Assembly: GCA_959347315.1 (NCBI GenBank)
Contig: OY365815.1
Coordinates: 902,501 to 966,500 of the forward strand
From: Bimastos eiseni
Lineage: Eukaryota; Annelida; Clitellata; Crassiclitellata; Lumbricidae
Direction: 5' to 3'
Length of the DNA: 64,000 nucleotides
Part shown: positions 55,648 to 64,000 of the stretch, one piece after another
How the letters are laid out: the number at the start of each line of letters is the position of its first letter
How positions within the stretch are numbered: position 1 is the stretch's first letter
Translations under genes and position numbers: made by a program
Notes under the pieces: model-generated
The model's database searches: none
What the model was told of the DNA's origin: nothing
Seen by the model: only the letters and a program-made list of their open reading frames with translations

Positions 55648-58600
55648 ATATGACAATGTACATCAGCTGCCGCTGTAGGTGGCAAATTTTAAACGTCCCA
55701 CTTTTAAATAAAAAATACTACGGATCGCGTTATCGTCAGCGTTGGATTTTTATATCTTCTAACGGAATAACGTCTCGTGACCCGATGGATTTTTTCAACT
55801 GCAGCTGATCAGCTAAGTCTACAACAATATTGGTTTTTCAAACTTTATTTTCAACACCAACATTAGCCGCACTTTTGAATAATTACGCCGGTGCCATGTT
55901 TAAAGACCGACTGCGTCACAGTCGTTAATGGCGACGCAACGTTTATTTTTTAAATGGCGGCGCAACTGTAAACAACTGGATTGAATCTGTAGAAATCAAA
56001 CCAGAAGATTAAAATAATATCACTGTTTCCCAAATTCTCAAATGAATCAAAATCACAATTTAACACATAGCACAATCACTAAGAGAACGGATTCACCGAT
56101 CCTGACAGGGACATTTGAACTGAAACAGAAGAAGGCACAAGGAACATGCAATGTATGTCATTCAGTTCGCCAACTCCATAACAAGGACGGCATGGTCCAC
56201 CAACACGGGCCCAGAGCCAATCCATGTCCGGGTTCGAATAAGCCGCCCTTATCTTCAGGATTCCCTTTGGCACCTTTTGGCTCGGTGACCGTCGCGACAA
56301 ATGCGAGTCCCGAACAAATCATGACTGACGAAGAACGGACGACCGATGCCGCCATTGATTCGGACCCGAGACCTGTCAGGTCAATGCGACATCCTTGCCT
56401 CTCACGAGGTCTTCTCAGGCATTTTCCCAAGGGAGCTAGATCAGGAGCTGGCCGCCTTCTAACCGACATTATGGAGTCCATTTTGGCGGACCCTGCGAAC
56501 CTCGCAGGCTGGCGGCGCCTCCTCGCCTTTGGTGCGGGAACTTTGGAACTCCTTTGAGGGGCGGCCGACACCGCAATCTAACGTCCATCGTCAAGAAGCG
56601 CATTTCAGATTTTTATGACGGATGGTTGGCTTTGGCCGATACTATCTTCCAACCATACGCGGACACCCGCGAAGGACAGAGGCCTACGGGCTCGAATGGA
56701 AGACAGGCGCTGGTGGTAGCCGCAAAACTGGAGGATGGAAACATTAGTGCGGCAGCTTGCTTACTTTGTTCTGACGACACCCCAGCGCCGATTAATGAAG
56801 AGACACTGGAACTTCTATGCCAAAAACATCCTGCCCCGCCGCGTGACCCCCAGCCATACTTCGATTGACCTCAAGCGCACCCTTCTAGGCAACAGAGCTG
56901 GAGATTCGCACAATGATGCGCTCTTTCCCGATGGGGTCGTCGGGCGGCCCTAATGGGCTGTGCCCCCAACACGTGGCGGAACTGATTGGAAATCCAGAAG
57001 CGGGACCTGGACTGCGAAGAGCGACGACTGCTCTTATCAATCTACTACTGGCCGGCATCTGCCCTCAAGAGTTACGGCCTATGTTATTCGGAGGTACTCT
57101 TTTCGCCCTCCAAAAGCTGTGGTGGTCTAAGGCCAATAGCCATTGGATACGTGTGGCGTCGACTCGCATCTAAATGCGCCAACGCATACGCCGTCCCACG
57201 TGTCACGCCGTACCTAACCTCTAAACAACGGGGGGTTTACGTTCCCGGAAGCTGCGAGGCGGCAACCCACGCCGCTAGACGATTCCTGACCAGCATGGAC
57301 ACGAGTTCAATAATGGTGAAGCTTGACATCTGGAACGCTTTCAATAGCTTGCACCGAGATTTCATCCTCTCATCAGTGGACGAACTCATTCCAAATTTAT
57401 CCGCATATTGCCATCTTGCCTACGCCGAGGCGACATCTCTGAAATTCGGGAGAAGGTTCGCAACAGGGCGATCCCTTGGGACCTCTACTTTTCTGCTTAC
57501 CGCTACAGCCGATCCTTAATCACCTGCTCTCACCATCGACCTTTGGATACCTCGACGACCTCACCTTGGGCGGAGATCCTAAGGTGGTGGAGGCGGATGT
57601 TAACTCGATCGAAGAGGGATGTCTGCAACTTGGCCTCGTGCTCAACCGCAGAAAATGCGAACTCATATCTTCCGACACCCATATCAACGACGTTAGTCAA
57701 GGCTTCCTAGGACAGTTCGCTCGAGTCAGTGCATCATCGGCCGTGCTCCTAGGGGCCCCGCTCTCCCCGACGGATGCCCTGCTTTCAGCCCTCGACACTT
57801 GTGTGGCCGACCTTGGAATTGCCTTCGACAGTTTGCAACTAATCGCTAGACAAGACTTAGACATTCGATCGGCTCGCCTAAACTCATGCATTTATTGCAC
57901 CCGCGTCTATGGGCTTACGACGATCTGCTGCGAGGAGGGATCGAGCGAATCTTCAACATTTCGATGACCGATGACCAATGGGATCAGGCCACTCTCCCGA
58001 TCAGGAGGGCGTCCTCGCAGGCACTTGCCACCTTTTTGGCTTCAGCCGCGGGCACTCCAGATCCAGTCCCTCATCTTAGAATCAGTAGCGGTGAAATCGG
58101 ACTCGGCATGCGACTCGGCGATGTCTACCTGGCTTCAACTTATCGAAGCTTCTGCCCCGACGACGCCAGGCCATAAACAATCCCACTTTGACAGACCGCT
58201 GTTAAACGCGGTTCTGTCTGCACTAGAAGAAAAGCTACAGGATCCCTACGACCAGGCGAGACTAAGGGCCTTGCAGTCATCGCACGCCTCGGATTGGCTA
58301 TACGCTCTCCCGCTCGTTTCTCGCGATCTCAGACTGGAGGACGATACCGTGAGGGTGGCGGTCGGCCTACGATTAGGGGTGGCCATCTGCGAGCCGCACA
58401 CCTGCGCATGCGGCGCCTTCGTCTCTGCCAGAGGCGCACATGGCCTGTACTATTCATTGGGTTTTGGCCGTCAAGCAAGACACTGTAATATCAACGACCT
58501 TAACCATCGCAGCCTCAACAGAGCCGGTATTCCAGCGGTCAAGGAACTGTCAGGTCTTTCTAGATTAGATGGAAAGAGACCGGACGGGCAGACCCTGATA

Positions 58601-59007
58601 CCGTGGAGTGGGGGGCGGGCCTTACTTTGGGACGCAACTGTGGTGGACACAGTGGCCGCTTCTTATATCCTCGAGACAGCTTCCACAGCTGGAGGAGCGG
58701 CGGAGATATCAGCCACAAGGAAACACACAAAATATTCTGAGCTAGAGAAGAAATACACTTTTGTTCCAATCGCTATAGAAACCTTCGGTCCCCTCAATAG
58801 TGAGGGCCTCGCCTTTCTGTCTGAGACTGGACGCCGACTTTCGACAACTACCGGTGACACCCGAGAGACAAACTTCCTTTTCCAGAACTTGTCGTTATTG
58901 AACCAACGTTTCAATGCGGTGGCTTTTCAGGGCACTATGTCAAGATTACAATCCACTGACAAGCGGCGACCCAAATAGCCTGATGACAGATCCGTTGGCA
59001 ATGCCAA

Positions 59008-59008
<1 letters not shown>
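55648..59008 (+). mobile_element. REL-endonuclease non-LTR retrotransposon, copy A (full length, decayed)
   Basis: A 5' region of about 390 bases is followed by one ORF broken by several frame changes. From 56042 the N-terminus has CNVCHSVRQLHNKDGMVHQHG then C-P-G-S, a Cys2-His2-Cys-type finger. The reverse transcriptase follows, with PNGLCPQH (near 56950), MVKLDIWNAFNSLHRD (motif A) and GYLDDLTLGG (YLDD, near 57550). The C-terminus (57971-58978) has CEPHTCACGA, GFGRQARHCNINDLN, KRPDGQTLIPWSGGRALLWD and TVVDT. The PDG...D arrangement plus knuckle fits a restriction-like endonuclease of R2/R4/CRE-type elements. The 5' end joins a TAA array and the 3' end carries one (59009-59084). Confidence 0.88.
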
Positions 59009-59041
<33 letters not shown>

Positions 59042-59084
59042 TAATAATAAGTAATAATAGTAATAATAATAATAATGAATAATA
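59009..59084 (+). repeat. TAA microsatellite joining copies A and B
   Basis: AATAATAAT with few CAA/GTA variants. It is both the 3' tail of copy A and the insertion site of copy B. Confidence 0.95.
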
Positions 59085-62000
59085 TTTGAGGCAGCGGACG
59101 TGGTGGGCGGAAAATTTTTAATGTCCGACTATTTAGCAAAAAAATACCGCGTAACGAGTAATCGTCAGGGTTGGATTTTAGCATCGTCTAATGGATTAAC
59201 AACTTGTGACCCGATTGATTATATTCACCACATCTTATTCGCCAAGACCACAACACGATTGGTTTGTCAAACTTTCGTTTCAACTTATATGTAGCCGTGC
59301 ATTTGAATTGATGGCCGCTTGCCATGCTTTAAGGCCAGCGACGTCAACGTTGCCAATGGCAACGATTACTGTTTAAATGGCGGCGCATTTGAAAACAAAC
59401 CGAATTGAAACTCAGATGAGTCAAAAACCTTGTAAGGGCCAGGGGGTTTGCGGGGTGTGTTGGTTGTCCTTCAAAACCCATGCCTCAGATGGCACGATGC
59501 ACCGGCACGGCCCTCGAACCGCGCCTTGTTCAGGTTCCGACCAGCCACCGGCGGACGGCTCTTTAAAGCATAATACCACAAGACAGTCGTCTTCTACCAC
59601 TAGCGTGCAGATCTCTTACTCACGGGAGCTGTCGACGGACGTTGGGCCGATCGCTTCTCAGCTCTCACATCCTGCTTCACCCGGTCTTCTGATTAAAAGA
59701 ATCCCAAAAGCAGCAAGGCCATCTTGTGCTGCTCTCCTGGCCGATATAATCCAAGCAATAGTAATAGAACCAAATTGCGTTGCAAAATGGTTCGATTTGC
59801 TGGTCTTCGGTGGCACTGTACTAGTGAAGTCAAGAAGAGGTGGACGAAAGCACAACATGACCAAGATGATTTTGTCCCGCATTACTGAATGGGGACTGCA
59901 GGGGCCAGACCAGTCGACTAACGATGAATTGCCACTGACGTCAAGTCGTAAGCTCAAGTCCGCTAAATGCGACCACGCCAGGTATTTAGCCTCAACAGTT
60001 GCAAGCAAGCTGGAGGAAGGCAATTTCAAAGCAGCCATCCGTCTCATCTGCAGCGAGGATAAACCGGCGCTGGACACACCGGAAACTCTGGCCTCGCTTA
60101 AGAAAAAGCACCCGCCTGCACCAGTGGACAGGAGAACACCGTGTGATCCAGACAGTTCCGATCGCTTCATCCCTCTTCAAGTTTCTAAAGAAGATGTCGC
60201 TAGGGCAATCTCCTCTTTTCCTGCGGGTTCGGCTGGTGGTCCAGATGGCATTACTCCACAACACTTAAAGGATCTGATGGCCTATGGAGTAGATGACAAC
60301 ATCGGGCAACATCTATCTGACCTTGCCAATCTGCTCCTAAAGGGAGGTCTATCCGAAGAGGTGAATGAGGTCATCTATGAGGCAAACCTTTTAGCCCTGA
60401 GCAAGAAGGACGGAGGCATAAGACCGATCGCCGTGGGCTACACATGGCGTCGTCTGGCGGCAAAGTGCGCTAATTCGCATGCGGTAACAAGGCTGTCTGA
60501 ACTGCTCGCCCCCATTCAGCTTGGGGTAGGCATTCCAGGAAGCGCTGAGGCAGCTGTCCATGCGACACGTCGTTGGATAACCACAATGCCTGAGGACAGC
60601 GTCCTAGTGAAACTCGACTTCGTCAATGCCTTTAACACTCTGCGCAGAGATTGTCTTCTAGAGGCAGTTGCTAGAGAGATCCCAGAGCTCTACCACTTTG
60701 CTCACGCTGCCTATTCAAACCGTCCACTGTTGCGCTATGGTTCAATTCGATCCGAAGAAGGAACGCAGCAAGGCGATCTTTGGGACCTCTGGAATTCTGT
60801 CTTGTGCTGCAACCGATTCTGATGAAGCTTCGTTCGGATCTGCGTATCGGATATCTGGATGACCTGACATTGGGAGGTAACCAGAAAACAGTGGCCGACG
60901 ACGTTCAATTAATCGAGCAGGAATCAAAGAATCTGGGATTGCTATTGAACCGCAGCAAATGCGAAATCGCGTGTCACAACACCCAGATGCCGAACAATGA
61001 CCCTGCGTTCCAAGAGTTCACGTACATAGCCCTCGAGGACATGACCTTGTTGGGTGCACCTCTGATTTCAGGTCCAGCTGTGAACATGGTCGTTAATTCA
61101 AAGGCCAATGACCTCGAGAGGGCAATCGGAAGACACATGACGCTCTGGTTCTGCTGAGAAACAGTCTTAGTGTACCGAAGCTCTTGTACAGTCTGCGCAC
61201 AGCCGTCTGCGCTGATTGCCCGGGCTTGGCTCGGTTTGATCAACTGCTGAGAGAAGAACTGTCAACCATTTTAAATGTGGACCTTGACAATGACCGCTGG
61301 CTCTAGGCTTCTTTGCCGATGAGAGATGGTGGTCTGGGAGTTCGTTGTGCATCTACGCTGGCACTTTCTGCCTTTCTGGCTTCTGCTGCTAGTACAAGCG
61401 AACTCCAGGCATGCATTCTACCAACAGAGTCTGCTGAGGAACCATATGAACTTGCGAGTTCAGCACTCAACGCTTGGAAGACCCTGACAGCTGCAGAACC
61501 ACCAACAGGAGCAGCGAGTCATCGCCAGAAAGAATGGGACCTCCGATTCACAGACAAGGCATGGAAAGGTCTGCTGGATTCCAATAACAATCCATGCGAC
61601 CGTGCTCGCGTGCTGGCCTCACGAGCACCTCATTCTGGAGACTGGATGCTAGCGCCCTCTGTGACTGCCCTAGGCCTGCGCCTCTCAAACGAGGATGTAC
61701 GACTGGCAGCCGGGTTGAGGCTAGGAACGACGCTCTGCGAGCCACATTTGTGTCACCAATGTCAAGAGAGCGTCGACGCAAAAGGGCTCCATGGACTAAT
61801 TTGTAGAAGAGGCAGCGGAAAACATCAACGACAGGGCATGTTGAACGATGTCATCTGGAGAGCTCTTGGCAGGGCGAAGATTCCAGCGCAAAAGGAACCT
61901 CTCGGCTTGGTAAGAGAAGATGGAAAGCGACCGGACGGCGTCACGCTCATTCCCTGGACACGTGGTGTTGTGACACGCGATTTCGCATTTGCTGCGGTTC

Positions 62001-62429
62001 AATAGCAATCCCAGATTCTTTGATTCCTGCTCGATTAATTGAACGTCGTCGGCCACTGTTTTCTGGTCGATGTCTGGCATGGGATGTGACAGTGCCCGAC
62101 ACCTACGCCAAGTCACATCTTGTCGACACATCTATCAGAGCTGGGGAAGCAGCCGAACGCGCAGCTAAGACGAAGAGGGCCAAGTATTCCACCATAACTA
62201 ACACCCACGACTTCGTAGCCCTCTCCTTGGAATCCGGCGGCGCTTGGAGCAGTGAAGGACTGCAGTTCATCTCAGAGTTGGGTAGTCGAACGAGTGCTGC
62301 AACCCACGATCCAATGGAGACGTCATTTCTGTTCCAGCGTATCTTGGTTGTTCTTCAGCGTGGGAACTCAGCCTGCCTCTTCGGGACATTGCCAATACTC
62401 ACTTAGCTCATCATGGGCGATAACAGCAG
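59085..62429 (+). mobile_element. REL-endonuclease non-LTR retrotransposon, copy B (best preserved)
   Basis: The 5' region is related to that of copy A (shared CGCGT-AACG and CGTCAG-GTTGGATTTT stretches). The 59377-60822 frame gives 481 open codons: finger CGVCWLSFKTHASDGTMHRHG, then FPAGSAGGPDGITPQHL, GGIRPIAVGYTWRRLAAKCA and LVKLDFVNAFNTLRRD. A frame change near 60780 moves to a frame with GYLDDLTLGG (YLDD at 60852-60863). A further break near 61150 leads to the frame 61313-62005 with LCEPHLCHQCQ, LHGLICRRGSGKHQR and KRPDGVTLIPW. A 100-bp inverted copy (61967-62066) interrupts the endonuclease before WDVTVPDT. It ends CGATAACAGCAG plus a TAA tail. Confidence 0.9.
61967..62066 (-). repeat. 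Exact 100-bp inverted duplication of 60881-60980
   Basis: These 100 bases appear to be the perfect reverse complement of 60881-60980 in the same element. They sit between the PDG and D residues of the endonuclease. Confidence 0.9.
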
Positions 62430-62448
62430 AATAATAATAATAATAATC
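62430..62448 (+). repeat. TAA microsatellite after copy B
   Basis: Six AAT units join the end of copy B to a second, truncated 3' end. Confidence 0.9.
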
Positions 62449-62571
62449 ACGATCCAATGGAGACGTCATTTCTGTTCCAACGTATCTCAGTTGTTCTTCA
62501 GCGTGGGAACGCAGCCTGCCTCTTCGGGACATTGCCAACACTCACTTAGCTCATCATGGGCGATAACAGCA
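62449..62571 (+). mobile_element. Retrotransposon 3'-end fragment, copy C
   Basis: About 123 bases repeat the last part of copy B (CACGATCCAATGGAGACGTC to GGGCGATAACAGC) with roughly five differences, then continue into a long AATAAT array. It is a 5'-truncated insertion into the tail of copy B. Confidence 0.9.
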
Positions 62572-62598
62572 TAATGTCAAACATATATAATAATAATG

Positions 62599-62644
<46 letters not shown>

Positions 62645-62722
62645 CAACAGTAACAATAAATTAATAATAATAAACATAATAATAAACATAATAATAAACA
62701 TAATAATGATAATAATAATAAC
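62572..62722 (+). repeat. AAT/AAC microsatellite after copy C
   Basis: A long AATAATAAT array with AAC and AAACAT variants ends the retrotransposon array. Confidence 0.95.
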
Positions 62723-64000
62723 AGTGGTTCGTGGACTTCGTTCTTGTACGATAAACTTACTTGCCTACTTATATAAATTTGAATACGCATGCGCTGTGCT
62801 TAGTACACGCTGAATAATCCCGACCTGATCCCGACTGTAAATAACACGATGAATAATTTTGCTTCTTAAAAGTCCTGAAACGAAAGCCGTCTGGTCTCAA
62901 ATCGACACGGAGACGCAACATGGAAGGAAAAAGAAGGAAAGTCGGCTACTGGATGACGGAGAAGAAATTTAGACGGCTGCATTTCGAGAATTTTGTATCG
63001 CTGTGCAGGTACGTTGATAGGGTAGTTGCGTTGTTTGGGACGCTGAGATTTTAACGTTGAAATGACGGATTGCATTTTGGGATGATGGGAGGTGATGGGG
63101 AAGGTGCACAGTAAATACAAGAGCACCATCGCTACCTGCTTTCTTCTTCTATGCTCAATCAAGTACTTGCACTCATTCTCATCGCTGCGAAGCATGAAAT
63201 GGGTGTAGTAAACGCGTGGAAGGGAGCGCAAAGAATGCCGGGAGTGATGGTAATAGCAGGATTAGGCGGGAGCGAGGAATAGAAGAGGCGTGGCATCGGA
63301 TTGTTGTGGTAAGAGGTATATGAACGTTTTTTTAATGGTGTCAAGGCTGTTAAATGAGTTGATATGTATTTGGTAGAAAATGAAGGAATGTAACTGTTTT
63401 GATACGGTACTAAGGAATTGCTGGTGTTCGGCCGTACTGCAGTAATTACGGGGCGGGGCATACGGCGATTAATGTAAGCTTCAAGTCCTGTTAGCTAACA
63501 CGTGTGAACCGGATATGCACATTTAGCCTATGTGTCAGCTTTGAGGCAAAGCAAATGGCTGGCTGGTTGAATAGGTGCATAAATTTACAGTGGTTGTAAA
63601 TTACTAGGTGAGTGGGAGGTAAGTTATGTGAAATAAGAGCTATTCAACATTTGAGAGTGGTGGGAAGTGAATTTGCTTCCTTTGCTTTGCATGCTGGTGG
63701 TACCCTTAACGTTGCTCCATGGCCCCCTACATCTCTACTCTAATGATAATAACAATGAGAATCGTAATAATAATTTGGTCAGAGTGGTGACTGTGCCTTT
63801 AAATGTGCTGTGTGATTTTGATGTAGGCAAACAAAACAAATAGAGAGAATAAAGGCTGTGTGATGATTTAGTTTGTTGATGTGTCAAGAGCACATGTTTG
63901 TGTTTGAGTGGATGACAGATGAGCAAACATGAATGGAGCAGAATGCAATGTCTTTGTCCATCAATAGATCGATCTAAGTGGTCTGATGACATTCAAGTAT
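62723..64000. other. Right edge: no gene seen
   Basis: I find no recognisable coding sequence, RNA gene or element ends. Short open frames on the minus strand lack domain motifs. Confidence 0.45.

Overview
The window is metazoan nuclear DNA, most likely from a marine invertebrate. The evidence is short phase-matched exons in long introns, dense microsatellites, CR1-type LINE pieces, hAT elements and an endogenised Polinton/adintovirus-like cassette. The flavour recalls echinoderms, hemichordates or lophotrochozoans, but the species cannot be fixed from the sequence. A run of exactly 200 N marks an assembly gap at 4158-4357.

Region 1 (about 2.7-30.8 kb, plus strand) is a split gene for an ionotropic glutamate receptor (iGluR) subunit. 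Nine well-supported coding exons (2753-2908, 6986-7234, 13659-13837, 17467-17730, 21810-21914, 23768-23896, 25993-26208, 26570-27474, 29488-29728), one weak exon (14108-14159) and a possible alternative last exon (30595-30744) were assigned by protein features and splice-phase agreement. The signal-peptide exon was not found. The receptor is divergent: the agonist-site Arg is kept, but the acidic residue that normally holds the ligand amino group is His, and the M3 gate motif and pore loop are unusual. The introns carry LINE, SINE-like and satellite DNA.

Region 2 (about 31.9-37.2 kb) is a decayed virion-gene cassette. It holds a PLA2-like protein with a zinc ribbon, a broken packaging ATPase, a virion protein with three stops, a small frameshifted core-like protein, a double jelly-roll-type major capsid protein with one stop, a SAP-domain protein, a small protein, and a discoidin-like spike gene on the minus strand. 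No DNA polymerase B or integrase is visible.

Region 3 (38.3-53.25 kb, minus strand) is an 11-exon gene for UBXN1, the UBA/UBX p97 cofactor. All splice phases agree and the predicted protein has 337 residues. It converges on the iGluR gene, and the viral cassette lies between the two 3' ends. Its introns hold a hAT-transposase fragment, a 63-bp minisatellite, a 19-bp ACCGGTTACCGG-type array and a hAT-type element with an 8-bp target duplication.

Region 4 (55.5-62.7 kb) is a head-to-tail array of a non-LTR retrotransposon with an N-terminal zinc finger, a reverse transcriptase and a C-terminal restriction-like endonuclease. Every copy starts in and ends with a TAA microsatellite, and a further copy lies in an iGluR intron (22.66-23.65 kb). 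This implies targeting of TAA repeats and therefore of the element's own tails. The last 1.2 kb shows no recognisable gene.
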